From Ilyonectria destructans (Eukaryota; Ascomycota; Sordariomycetes; Hypocreales; Nectriaceae), in assembly GCA_020740775.1 (NCBI GenBank), contig JAHEWK010000003.1:620001-684000 (forward strand): a stretch of 64,000 nt of DNA, given 5' to 3'. Made by a program: the position numbers and the translations under genes. Positions 1 to 11,000 of this stretch are shown piece by piece (the first letter of the stretch is position 1; every line of letters begins with the position of its first letter). The notes beneath the pieces are model-generated. The model saw nothing but the letters and a program-made list of their open reading frames with translations. It had not been told where the DNA came from and searched no databases.

Positions 1-32
1 AGAACAAATAAAAGGATAGATCCATGATAAAT

Positions 33-499
33 TTACTCGTCATCTTCAGAGTCACTGGGGGGCATCTTGCCAACGTTCGATTCGTCCTCGGAGTCGCTCA
101 GATTATATGCGTTCTTCGAGAATTCCTTGGGCCTAATACAAGCAAGGAACAGTTAGTATTGTCTTGATGTCCAGCAAAGGCTTCTCACCAGTAGCCCTGT
201 TTGCGCCAGAGCTTCTCGTCCCTCACAACGTTGACAATCTCGCCCATGGCACGACCATCGTGAGTGTTGTCTTCGTATCTCTCAGCCAACACGAAGCCGC
301 CACGCTTAATCCAGATGGTATTACGGAACCGCTGGGCGAGTTCCAGGACGATCGGCTTGGTGTTGGGCAGCTCGCACGTGTAGAGATTGTTGCCCTCGGG
401 CTTGACGACGCGGACGACGGACTGGTTAGGTTCGAGTGCACCCGGAGGGGTCATGGACTCTTCCGCCGCGGCGAGGATATTGCGCTTGGGTCGACCCAT
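33..499 (-). CDS. EIF1AD-like S1/eIF1A-domain protein
   Basis: Two exons (499-189 and 132-33, 56-bp intron) give 136 residues. The protein opens with MGRPKRN. It has an S1-like/eIF1A OB-fold at about residues 18-95 (VVRVVKPEGNNLYTCELP, then IWIKRGGFVLAE) and ends in an acidic Ser/Asp/Glu tail after the splice (SDSEDE ... SDSEDDE). This layout matches the EIF1A-domain-containing protein family (EIF1AD/haponin), which is smaller than translation factor eIF1A and has a different basic start. The role in fungi is poorly defined; RNA binding is expected from the fold. The intron was chosen because the donor GTGAGA and an acceptor ending TTAG restore the reading W-P-K-E-F and reach a stop in frame. 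Family assignment is fairly secure, function is not. Confidence 0.85.
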
Positions 500-535
500 T
501 GTGATTTTATTTTGCTTTTCCGACGGTCGGTCCAC

Positions 536-894
536 GGTTTTCGATTATCGTCGCGATTGGCAATTTTTTGAGTCGAAACGTGGGGTCGAGAGGATGGAGG
601 GGTAGCCACCGATAGACGCAACGCCTCGATAAGCTAAACAGCCTAGGAGCGGGCCACGGCGGCTGACTTGCAACCACCCCGGCGGAGATGATCGGCGCTA
701 TTGTGGATTGGCTGCGGACTTGCTGCATCTGGGTTCACCGACCCATCCTTAGCAGAACGACTGAACCGAGACCAACAGAGATGGGGTTGTCATTGACTAC
801 TACTATTCGGCCCCAGATACTATATTCTCCCTTCGCCCTTCGCCCTAGATCCTGTAGCTAGATCAGAAACGAAACGCCATTGCTCTGTTACATG
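536..894. other. Intergenic, no gene seen
   Basis: Upstream region of the EIF1AD-like gene and 3' side of the small membrane-protein gene. I see no coding signal, tRNA or repeat in it. Confidence 0.5.
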
Positions 895-1359
895 TCATGA
901 ACCCCCGCAAAAAACTGCCAAAATTTCGATGTTGATTTCTTCAGCCGCTCTCTTGATTTCATCCATCTGAAAGTCCCCTTCGTCGTCTTTAATATTTCTC
1001 TCTAAAGCGTAGGTGTGACTTTCGATGACCCACAGGATGCCACCACGTCGCCAGAGGAAGGCTGCCCCGATAAAACTTCCAATAATCTTGAATGCAACCC
1101 ATGCTACCAAGTCCTCGGTGGCGAGTGTTAGGTAAATACCGTGGAAAAAAAGCGCAATAGCGAGAATGAGAAGGAAAATTGTAATGTTTCCAATGCGTCT
1201 GTATCTAAGATGGCGACGGAAGTGCTCGAGTTTGTCGGCTGATTGGGGTTGCCTAAGAGTGTTAATTCTGGACGATAAAGCAAGGCCTTGAGCAAGGACG
1301 TACCGAAAGTGATGTTTCGTATCATATCCTGTACCTGGACCTGTGGGCTCCATGCTCAT
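895..1359 (-). CDS. Small hypothetical membrane protein
   Basis: Intronless frame of 154 residues that I do not recognise. It has a basic, soluble N-terminal 55 residues and two likely transmembrane helices at about 56-80 (hydrophobic run ITIFLLILAIALFFHGIYL) and 88-110. An acidic, helical C-terminal tail follows. The lack of charged residues inside the helices and the flanking RRHLRYRR positive patch suggest a real two-pass membrane protein. The gene reads opposite to the neighbouring MFS gene and may share its upstream region. Without homology evidence it remains a prediction; additional exons at either end cannot be excluded. Confidence 0.5.
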   Translation of the reverse strand: MSMEPTGPGTGYDTKHHFRYVLAQGLALSSRINTLRQPQSADKLEHFRRHLRYRRIGNITIFLLILAIALFFHGIYLTLATEDLVAWVAFKIIGSFIGAAFLWRRGGILWVIESHTYALERNIKDDEGDFQMDEIKRAAEEINIEILAVFCGGS

Positions 1360-2245
1360 TCAGTGTGATAGTAGAAGGATGGGGAGAGGTTCTGCTTGGT
1401 GTGGAAGCCATGATGTGAAAATGATTCCCTCGACGCGACGGATGTGATAAGCCTTGGACCTTTATCAATAAATCGAATTTGATAGATACAAATATTATGT
1501 CCTAAATTGCTATATTAGGTACCTTATTATTCATAATTTATGTTTAGGCTCAGAGTATATACTTCTGCGAGCGAATAGCAATGCTCAGACAGAAAGGTGG
1601 AGAAAGAAGGTTGGGTTGTGGTGAGGAAGCTACGTGGAACCGGACCCTCTCATCAGGGGAATACCGTCCCGGCGGCTCAACCTAGTCGAGTTGCGGGCGT
1701 CAAGGTTGCCAATTCAACACGGTCAACCCAGCAAGCTTTTGTCAGCACGTCACGCCACACCGATGAGTTTTCACCCTGCGTCCAGTTCTGTAGCATTGGC
1801 CAGATCGAGCTGCAAGATTGCTCAGCGTTACTCGCAATGGCACGCCGATAAGGGTCACGCTCCAGTCGCAACATCGTGAAGCGGGCGAATGGGCCATGTG
1901 GTGTTTTCGACCCATATTTTTCGGCACATCTCTATGGGTTTACCCAATTTTTTTTATGACAGGTGGGTTGCTTTCGTTTTGGAGTGGACGGGGAGCTATC
2001 GGAGCTATGGCAGGGTTAAGAGATCCAACCGCATGGAGTCATACCGTCGGTGGGGACTGAAGTTCTTATAACCCAGCTGACTCCGCCATGGCACACCTCA
2101 CGATACTTGAGCGCCACCGCTCGGTGTGTGCCCGAACCTTTTCCTCAACCCCTCAGTGCAGTTTCTTCACTTTACACTTCGATTCTTCGAAGTAACTTTG
2201 GTGTTGCTCTATTCTTGCAGATTTTCCTCTCGAACCAACGCCGCA
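1360..2245. other. Divergent intergenic region upstream of MFS gene
   Basis: About 890 bp between the small membrane-protein gene and the MFS gene, presumably holding both promoters. Short frames here have no family-like features. The 130 bp before the MFS start are C/T-rich, like many fungal leaders. Confidence 0.5.
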
Positions 2246-3782
2246 ATGGACTCGGCAATGCTTCGAGGCCTTGTCGAGGTACTTCCTCACTCCGCGGAGT
2301 CTCCCTCCGAGGAACTCTACCGTCCTCTGACAACCCCCGCCCGAGCTGTTCCCAGGACGTATCCGGGAGCTCCCCAAAGGGAGTCGTTTGACCTTCATCG
2401 CATCGGACGCGATCATGGCAGTCCTGCTAGTCCTCAGTCTGGGACTACGACGCCGAGGGGAGAGGCGGACCTGGAGATGAGCAGGCCAGCCAGTCCGGTA
2501 TCCTCCATTGAGGGTGTCGAGGTGGTGCCCACCGTTTGGCAGCCCTACATGAACCGCTTCCGGTTCTTTTCTGTCTGTCTTGCCACTTTTGGCTTCGCAC
2601 TCAGTGACAGTGCTGCCGGTGCGCTGATCCCCTATATGGAAGAGTAAGTCAACCCCTATCACCGTTGTCGGCGACTACTGACCAAGACCTAGATTTTACG
2701 ACATTGGATATGCCGTTGTATCCCTGATCTTCGTTGGCCAGGCCGTGGGTTTCGCCATCTCGGCCGTCGTCCTCGACCCTCTCCGAGTGAAACTGGGGCG
2801 GGCCAAGCTGATGGGATTAGCAGAGGCCATGATGACGCTGGCGTACATCGCCCACGTCGCCGGAGCCCCGTTCGTCGTCGTCACCCTGGCCTTCTTCTTC
2901 GTCGGCTTCAGCATCGGCGTCAACGTCGCCATCGCCAACCTCTTCTGCGGCAGCATGCGGAACAGCACCCTGATGCTGGGCATCCTCCACGGCACCTACG
3001 GGCTGGGAGGTATCGTCGGTCCGCTCATCGCCACGGGTATCGTGACGGCTGCGGACACGGTCTGGACGCGCTACTACATCCTGACGCTTGGCATCGGCGC
3101 CATCACGACGGCCGTTGGGTTGTGGTCCTTCTGGGGCTATGAAGCGGAGCTGTCGCCGGCGGTGCGCGCCAGAGAGAATGCTCCCAGCGGGTCGATGGTG
3201 CAGTCCATGTTGTCGGTGGCGAAGCTGCGCGTCGTCCTGCTCGGAGCCATCTTCATCTTCGCCTACCAGGGTGCCGAGGTGTCCATCTCGGGCTGGGTCA
3301 TCTCCTTCCTCATCAACACCCGCGACGGCGATCCGGCGTCGGTGGGATACGTCTCGTCCGGCTTCTGGGCGGGCATCACGCTGGGCCGCTTCCTGCTATC
3401 AGGCCCCGCACAGCGCATCGGCGAGAGGGTCTTCGTGTACGGCCTGACTGCCGGCGCTTTGGTGTTCCAGATCCTGGTGTGGTGGGTGCCCAACATCGTG
3501 GGCAACGCCGTGGCCGTGTCCATCGTCGGTTTGCTGCTTGGGCCCATCTACCCCTGCGCGACGGCTGTCTTCCTTCGTAGCATGACACGTCGTGAGGCTC
3601 TCAGTGGTATCGGCACCATCAGTGCGTTTGGCAGCATGGGCGGTGCCGTCGCACCTTTCATCACTGGTTTGTTGGCGCAGGCCGTGGGAACCTGGGTGCT
3701 GCATCCCATTGTGATTTTCCTGTTCGTCGTTATGCTGGGGTGCTGGTATTGCATCCCGACCGTGCAGAAGCGGACGGAGTAA
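2246..3782 (+). CDS. MFS transporter, fucose-permease-like
   Basis: Two exons (2246-2643, 2693-3782; 49-bp intron) give 495 residues. The first ~105 residues are a soluble Ser/Pro-rich tail (SRPASPVSSIEG), a likely phosphorylation region. About twelve hydrophobic segments follow, from the segment near residue 112 (FFSVCLATFGFALSDSAAGA) to the C-terminus, where the last helix ends in TVQKRTE. The composition and the pattern HGTYGLGGIVGPLIATGI after the fifth helix resemble the FucP/FHS-like MFS branch found in fungi (Bsc6-like). The substrate is unknown. A run of 14 A follows the stop. It lies 4 kb outside the NRPS cluster with housekeeping genes between, so I do not count it as a cluster member. 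Confidence 0.85.
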
Positions 3783-4126
3783 AAAAAAAAAAAAAGGTCA
3801 ACTTGACTTGACGATGGACAACAATTGAATGGGAAACTATGCAATAGAAACACAGGGGTGTTTTGGGAACTTGGCGAAAGAAAGGAACAAACAAGAGAAT
3901 ATGGTTTAGGAGCGTGCGGGTATTGGGAATTTGTCTTTCGTTTCTGGACAGCGTGAGATTTCTCTCTATAATCTATATCGAGTCTATATCCCGTGGGTAG
4001 ACATCTCTCGTCTACCGTCTAATCTAATATGTGTCTATTAGTTGACCGTAGACAATATCGTGTTTCTCTTTATCCTTTATCATGAGACTCAAATCCTTAT
4101 ACCAACCATTCATGCAAAATCAAGAA
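3783..4126. other. Convergent intergenic region (3' ends)
   Basis: The 3' ends of the MFS and HAD genes face each other here. The sequence starts with an A-run and is A/T-rich; no gene is seen. Confidence 0.5.
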
Positions 4127-4998
4127 TTAGATGCGGCCACGAGCAGCGTCAGTGACGGACAGAGATCCAGCGTCGATGTCCTTGCAGGCCTGGAGGATGC
4201 TGGACCAGTCGCGGAAGGTGACGAAGGGGACCTTCTCGTTCTCACACCAGGTGACGAGGTCTTTGAGTAAATGTTAGTTCTGAGGTTCTACCCTATAATT
4301 CGCTGGTAGACTTACCCTTATCGGCCTTTGCAAAGAGCAGGTCGGTCTCTTTGGCGGCAGAGAGATCGGAGACACCATCGCCAGCGTAGAACATGGTGGG
4401 TCGGTTGGGAAGGGAAGAGTACTTGCGAATCTCAATGGACTTGTCGTGGCCGTGGATGCTGCGCATGGTCAATTCGACGTCCAGGGGTAGTATTCCGGAG
4501 GAGAAGAGGGCAGGCTCACCTGTCGTCGTGGAAGACAATCTTCCAGCCGTTCTGATCGTTGATGCTCTTACCCTCGCGCGGGCTCACATTGTTGCTGACA
4601 ATCTGAATATCCCAACCTTCTCCCAGAAGGGTATCCAGCAGGGCGCGGATAATGGGCTCCATGCCGCCACTCAGGATGACAATAGGCACGTTGTTCAACT
4701 GCGTCCAGTCGTAGAACTCCTTGAAGCCCGGGTCGAGCTTGATGTTCTTGCGGAGGATGTCGATGCACTGGTCGAAGGGGGTGCCGACCGAGTCGAGCAT
4801 CTCGACGAAGGAGTCGCCAAAGTTCATGCGGCCGAAGAGCACGTCCTTGTTGAGCTTGACGCGGCGCTCGGTGCCGAAGCCCAGGTTGTCGATCATGTAG
4901 TCATTGGAGTCGGCCGTGGTGACGGTGCCGTCGAAGTCGGTGAAGAAGATGAAGCGCGGGTTTGTCTTGAGCGCAGGGGTGTCGGAGTTGGACGCCAT
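4127..4998 (-). CDS. HAD-superfamily phosphatase, phosphoserine-phosphatase-like
   Basis: Three exons (4998-4520, 4458-4316, 4260-4127; introns 61 and 55 bp) give 251 residues. Motif I is FFTDFDGTVTT near residue 18, with DFDGT holding the nucleophile Asp and the acid/base Asp. Motif II is VILSGGM near residue 110. The GDGVSDLSAAK motif IV that binds magnesium is near residue 190. The cap region between motifs I and II fits the small alpha-helical cap of phosphoserine phosphatase/MtnX-like enzymes. The likely reaction is hydrolysis of a small phosphomonoester; the physiological substrate cannot be read from the sequence. It is a cytosolic protein without a signal peptide. The start at 4998 is the first Met and leaves a short Ser/Thr-rich lead before the catalytic strand. 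Confidence 0.85.
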
Positions 4999-5841
4999 GG
5001 TGATGGTTGTGACTGGTGTTTTGCGAACGAGGTTTCTTTGCGTTCTAGGACTATTTCTGTGTCTTCAACGACGTGCGAAATGAGCGAGCGAAACCGGTCG
5101 GACTGCGTGAAGCCGGTGGTGGTGACTGTCGTGAAAAGTTGCTGAAGGACGAGACGAGAAGAAGGCGGGGGAGGGGCAAGTCTACTCTTCAATGCGATTG
5201 AGATGCAGGATGCGCGCGGCGGTGTTACGGACTACCAGAAACAGACACACCGACAACTACAGCTGCGCTAGAGAGGCTTGTAATTGATAGGCGGCGGTGT
5301 TCTGGAAGCATGGCATTAGCAAAAAAACAACGCATAATAGTCGTCGGGCCTTGGCTTGGTTCCCCTTGGACCCTTCACTGGTGCCCGTTCTGTCGTCATG
5401 GCAGTGAGAGATGGGGATTTGGATTGGACGGCCATGATAGCGCATCGCAGAATGGGAATCCGACCCCTCCACACCTCACTAAACATCCATGGATGGACCC
5501 GCCGCCCACTGCCGCCGTGCCTGTTGTAACAGGCGCTGGAACCAGTGGATCCGGTCCCCTACAGCCGGCGCATGGCCCGCTGCAACCCAACCCCCGTTAG
5601 GGCAGTCCTCGCTGAGTTCCAGCGCGGCAAAGGCGGTGGCGCACTACTCTTCAGCACGACACCCGCCCGCTGGAAACGGCCAAGTCGCGTGGCAGAAAAG
5701 TTACCGACAGCGGCCGTAGCCGGGGCTCTGCCCATCCATTCGTCCCAACATCGTCCGTCCCGTCCGTCAAGATCAACCGCCAAAGTCCCGGAGCCCAAAC
5801 GGCACAACACCACGCCCAGCGCCTGCCATTCGGTGTCCGCA
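4999..5841. other. Divergent intergenic region between HAD gene and SHE9
   Basis: Shared upstream region of two divergent genes. The frame of SHE9 stays open back to 5545, but the residues there are Pro/Arg-rich without organelle-targeting character, so I treat 5545-5841 as leader rather than protein. No other gene is seen. Confidence 0.5.
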
Positions 5842-7284
5842 ATGCAGCCGTTTGCTCGCCCTGCGCGCCTCGTCTTGGGCCACGCCAGGCTGGGGCTCGA
5901 CCGCGCTGCGTGCCATGGCACCGTTGCCTGGGGACGGGGCTCGGCTTCGGCTCAGAGCTCCGCGATATGTGCGCGGTGCAGCATATGGGCCATTGGCTCC
6001 CGCGGACGACCCTACTCGACGCGCATCCCACCGAGGGACCCCGGCGCAAAGCCTGGCTCGTCGCTAGAGAAGGAGACGGAGCCCGACTTGATCACCCAGC
6101 TTCGTGCCGAGCAATCCAAGCGAGATGGCCTCAAGCGAGACGACGCAAAGCGACAGGATACCAAGCGGGAAGAGGCCAGGCTCGAGGATACCAAACTGTA
6201 CGATGGAAAGAAGGACACCGTCAAGCCCGAGACCGCCAAGCCCGAGGACAACGTGCCATCATACGAACTCCCTTCGATGACCGACAGCCGCCGTAGCGAA
6301 ATGACGCAAAAGTTCAGCTCGATCATGGATAACCTACAATCGCGCGCCCTCAACGCCACCCAGACCCTCAACGATATTACGGGATACACCGGAATCGAGA
6401 TAATCAAGGTGCAGAACGCCGAGCTCGAGACGGCCCTAGCAGACGCTCATGAGCGCGTGCGCCATTGCCGCCAGGCATACAAGACATCCAACTCGAAGCG
6501 CGCCGCCACGCAGCGCGAAGTGACGACACTCCTCGCCCGCAAAGACACCTGGTCACCTTTCGATCTCGAGCGCTTCACCGAGCTGTACCGGACGGACCAT
6601 GTGCTGGAGGGCGAGGTGGTGGCCTCGCAGGAGGCGCTTACCGATGCCGAGGTGGAAGAGCAGAGCCTCAGCCAGCGGTTGAATGCGGGGATCCTCAAGC
6701 GGTATCACGAAGAGCAGATTTGGAGTGATCGCATCCGGCGGGCCAGCACGTGGGGTACGTGGGGCTTGATGGGCATGAACTTTTTGTTGTTCGTGGTGCT
6801 GCAATTTGTGGCAGAGCCGTGGAAGCGCAGAAGACTGGTTAGGGGTGTTGTTGCAGAGGAGAAGGAGGTGCTGCAAGAGGTCCGGAGCCAGCTTCAGGAA
6901 GTCAAGCTCGCCCTGGAGAGGAGGGATTCAACTGCCGCCGTTGAGCCCGTGATGTCGGCGGTCAAGGCGGTCGATGAGGCTCAGGCAAAGGCGACTGAAG
7001 ACACTGTACTGCCTGAACCAACTCATCCTGCAGCTGCTGCTGTGGAGCGTGTCGTGGAAACGCCCGTGGAATCATTTGAGGAAACGTCAGAAACCCCGGT
7101 TGAGATGTGGCAACGGAGATGCAAAGAAGCAGCCCTAGAGTGGAGGGTTAGAGCAGAGGATTTATATAGCGAGCGGCGGATAGATCTACGGATGAGGGAC
7201 GCCTCGCTTCTGGCGCTCCAAGGAGCTCTGGCCGGCGCGGTATTGACTGGAAGCATTGCGCTGCTTCTGGTGCGGAGGTCATGA
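5842..7284 (+). CDS. SHE9: She9/Mdm33 mitochondrial inner-membrane protein
   Basis: Intronless gene of 480 residues when started at 5842, where an Arg/Ala-rich, acid-poor stretch (RPARLVLGHARLGLDRAA) looks like a mitochondrial presequence. A charged Lys/Arg/Glu/Asp-rich spacer at about 85-140 is followed by the She9 core (about 150-330). The core has long coiled-coil helices (ELETALADAHERVRHCRQA; KDTWSPFDLERFTELYRTD) and ends in a transmembrane helix WGLMGMNFLLFVVLQFVAEPW. A second short hydrophobic segment closes the protein. The family acts in the inner mitochondrial membrane and affects mitochondrial shape and inner-membrane fission in yeast. An upstream in-frame Met at 5545 is possible but less likely. 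Confidence 0.88.
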   Translation: MQPFARPARLVLGHARLGLDRAACHGTVAWGRGSASAQSSAICARCSIWAIGSRGRPYSTRIPPRDPGAKPGSSLEKETEPDLITQLRAEQSKRDGLKRDDAKRQDTKREEARLEDTKLYDGKKDTVKPETAKPEDNVPSYELPSMTDSRRSEMTQKFSSIMDNLQSRALNATQTLNDITGYTGIEIIKVQNAELETALADAHERVRHCRQAYKTSNSKRAATQREVTTLLARKDTWSPFDLERFTELYRTDHVLEGEVVASQEALTDAEVEEQSLSQRLNAGILKRYHEEQIWSDRIRRASTWGTWGLMGMNFLLFVVLQFVAEPWKRRRLVRGVVAEEKEVLQEVRSQLQEVKLALERRDSTAAVEPVMSAVKAVDEAQAKATEDTVLPEPTHPAAAAVERVVETPVESFEETSETPVEMWQRRCKEAALEWRVRAEDLYSERRIDLRMRDASLLALQGALAGAVLTGSIALLLVRRS

Positions 7285-8038
7285 TATGACGAGAGTCCGG
7301 CATGCCATCGATCTGTATAACTGTACTATTTAGCGCCATTGTACACTACCAGCTTACCACTTTCATACAAGACACAACTAGAGCATCTTCCGAGATCTTC
7401 GGAGGAATTATGACAGGTCGCCAGACACATGTCCGTGTGAGGTTGGCTCGAAGCCTGAGGAGACGAGTGGCAGCATGCTAACCACGACGAACTGCCGCAT
7501 TGAGAGGCAAAGGGTCGTTTGTATCTGCGCTCTGGCCAATCACGCAACCCGGCGGAGCCGGATGAGCCTTGCCGGCGGTATCACCAACTCCTGCACGTTG
7601 ACTGTGCATGGTGGAGCTACCGGCTCAGCAGCCAATAGGCGTTCCTAACCTCTGAGACTTACATGTTGGTTACGCAAGTATATATACGAAGTGTTGGTGA
7701 GACCTGGCCTAGACCCCGTGTGATTTGGGTGGAGCGAGATTACAAGCAGTACGTAGACCTGGATTTATGGAAATCATTTTTGACCTCTAGCCGTATCTCA
7801 TGTAACCTTTACTTGCTTTCCATATTCCATTTTGAGATCAGGTAGCCGCAAGTAGGACGCCGCAGGCCATGACGCATTGTCGTACGAAGGCATCCTTCTC
7901 CTTGCTGGCTTACTTTATCATACACACCACTGCCAAGTAGATTGATGCTTGTTACACAAACGTACGCTCTGCACCTGCAAACAGCGCAGCGGCTCGATCG
8001 ACCTGTCCTGCTTCTCATCCTGAAGCATCCAACCAAGC
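7285..8038. other. Intergenic: SHE9 3' end and ABC transporter upstream region
   Basis: About 750 bp that mark the change from housekeeping genes to the secondary-metabolite cluster. It would hold the promoter of the ABC exporter. I saw no gene or clear repeat. Confidence 0.5.
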
Positions 8039-11000
8039 ATGTTGTTCTCGACTTGCAGCAGCGATAATTCTCTCGGGCCCACGGTTGACAGTTGTCGCGA
8101 TGGATTTGACTTCACCATCCACTTTGAGACGCTTGTCTTTTCGCTGATACCTTCAGCATTGTTCATCCCCATATCGCTGTGGCGAACGGCCGTGCTCAGC
8201 CGGAAACCAGCCATCGTTCACGCACGCAACCTCCAGCTCGTGAAGCTGGTCAGTCGCTTCTGATCACACCCTATAGCAGGACTGAGTGCTGAGTTTGAAT
8301 AGGTTGCATTTTTGCCATATCTTAGTTTGCAGTTGACACTGGTCGTTCTCGTCGGGTTGCGATCATTCAACGTCACAGATCTCTTCATATCATCCGCAGT
8401 CCTGCAGTTTCTCGCCGGACTATGTATGCTCGGGCTGTCTTATTTCGAGCATGGCCGGTCGCCACGATCATCTCTCTTACTAACCGGGTTTCTGCTTCTA
8501 ACGCTCTTGTTGGACATCGCCGAGACCCGTACGTTCTGGCTAGCTTCCAGCCTTAGCTCAGAACTGCGGTATGCGCGCACCTTTACGGGAGTGATCGCAA
8601 CGAAAGCTGTCTTACTAGCTGTGGAGTCTGCAAATAAGAGCAAATGGGTGCAGTGGGACACAGATGAACCTCATAGCCCAGAAGAGACCTCAGGAATATT
8701 CGGATTAGGGGTTTACTTCTGGTTGAACTCACTCTTCCTGAGCGGATACCGGAAAATTCTACAACTGGATGATCTTTACCCACTCGATCGCTCTCTAAAG
8801 ACTCACTCGCTGCACGAGCGCTTCCAGCACCATCTGGACTACGAAAAGCTCAGGCGAGACGACTACGGGCTTTTGAAGGTGCTCATGCGGACACTTACTT
8901 TCCCTCTCCTGCTTCCTATTGCCCCACGACTCGTCGAATTGGGCTTCAAGTTCTGTCAGCCCTTTTTCATCAACAGTCTTCTCAGTTATTTGTCGCGAGA
9001 TGAAGACAGTAACTCGTCTAACTTCGGCTATGGCTTGATTGGCGCAAGCATACTGATTTACGGGGGGATGGCCCTTTCAATGGCTGTTTACCAGTATCTT
9101 TCCTACCGGTGTCTTCAGATGGTACGAGGGTGTAAGTGTCTCTCCTTATGGCTTACAATCCGCGCCGTCTTCTGTCCCTGTTTGGGATGAAACCAGGACA
9201 AAGTTCCCTAAATCCAGTATGTCGGTGCATTGGCTCACTTTTATATTTCAGGTCTCGCAGCTGCCATCTACAACAAATTGACCGAGGCGCAAGCCGTTGC
9301 AGGGGACGAATCCGAAGCGTTGACACTGATGAGTGCCGATTTGGAGCGGATCAGATTTGGGTTCAGACCCATCCATAATTTATGGGCCAGCGTCGTCGAG
9401 GTGGGCATTGCGAGCTGGCTGCTCTACAACCAGCTTGGCCTTGTCTTCTTGGCGCCTGTTATTGTTGTGATATGCTGCTCCTTGGCAATATTGGTCATCG
9501 TGAGACATATTGGAGATTCTCAGAAAGCCTGGATGAGTTGGGTACAGAAACGAGTGGGCCTGACTGCATCTGTGGTTGCCAAAATGAAGAGCGTGAAGAT
9601 GTCTGGGCTAACGACCCCCATAACTGATTCTATTCAGCAACTTCGAGTAGACGAACTGGCAGCCAGTGGCCGCTTCCGGGGACTCACTGTTGTTTCGTCA
9701 GTTATTGCCTTCACACCCCTGCTCCTGTCACCCGTCTTCACTTTTGCAGTCGCCCAAAAGTCTCTTGATTCGACCAAGATCTTTACATCACTGTCATACA
9801 TTGTTTTGCTAGCAACCCCGCTTTCAACACTGTTTCAGGACATTCCCCTGTTTTTCTCAGCTCTTGCCTGTGTTGGTCGGATTCAAAAGTTCTTGGCGAG
9901 CGAGTCTCGCGAAGACTTTCGCGCGTCGCTCTCGAATGTCACCATTGCGGAAGGGAGAGAGAAGATGGCCAACGGGACTAGCCAGCTCCCTGGCTCAGAA
10001 AGTCAATCTGATTCGGCCATTCTCATCCGAGATGGAAGATTTGGTTGGGAAGTTGACAACATGGTTCTGAACGAGATCAACATTGATATACCGAAGTCTG
10101 CTCTCACTATCGTCTGCGGTCCAACTGCGTCGGGAAAATCAACTCTCTGCCGAGCCATATTAGCGGAAATACCATTTCACGGTGGGAGCATTGTTTTTAC
10201 CGACGCTATTTCTCGCGTGGCATACTGCGACCAAGAACCCTTTTTGTCGAACGGGACTATCAAGGACAACATTGTCGGGTCTGCACCTTTCGACCGGGGA
10301 CGTTATTCCGAAGTCATGCATGCGACGATGCTTGACATCGATATTAAATCGGAATCGTTGCCTCAAGCAGACCATACAAATATTGGTAGCAACGGAATCG
10401 TTCTCTCAGGCGGTCAAAAACAACGGGTTGCATTGGCGCGAGCCCTCTATCTCGAGTCTGATCTGCTTATCCTTGACGACGTCTTTAGTGGACTCGATAA
10501 TGAAACCGAAAAGCAGGTTTTCAATCGAATTTTTGGACCTGCGGGGCTCGCCAGGCGGCGAAAGTCAACTGTCATTCTCTGTACTCATTCCACTGGCCAT
10601 CTTCCAGCTGCCAATCACATAATTGCTCTTGGCCCCGACGGCACCGTGGTTGAGCAGGGGGATTTCGAAAGTCTCGTTCAGCGCGAGAACGACTATGTTA
10701 AGTCTCTCTCTGTTGAGACCCCCACTGAGACTACTTCAGCACCAGAAGTGAAGGTCGAGAGTGGCATGGAGGAAGCAGGCCATGGTCAAGTCAGCCCGGA
10801 GCACACGGCTACTTCAAAACTCAGCATGGAAGAGGCCCAAAAACGACAACTCGGTGATGGAGGCGTGTACAAGCACTACTTCAAGTCGATGGGTTATCCT
10901 TTGGCAGCCTCGATATTCACCTGGGGAGCCGTTATCGGGTTCTCGTATAATTTCCCGACTATTTGGCTGACTTACTGGAGCGATGACTCGTCTGCAGCGC

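Noticed and set aside
2246..3782. First MFS gene as a member of the NRPS cluster.
   Set aside because: Housekeeping genes (HAD phosphatase, SHE9) lie between it and the cluster, and its type is a common FucP-like carrier.
4393..5145. A 250-codon plus-strand frame.
   Set aside because: Antisense of the HAD phosphatase, which has all catalytic motifs on the minus strand.
5545..5841. Upstream extension of SHE9.
   Set aside because: In frame, but Pro/Arg-rich without conserved features; the Met at 5842 begins a credible mitochondrial presequence.
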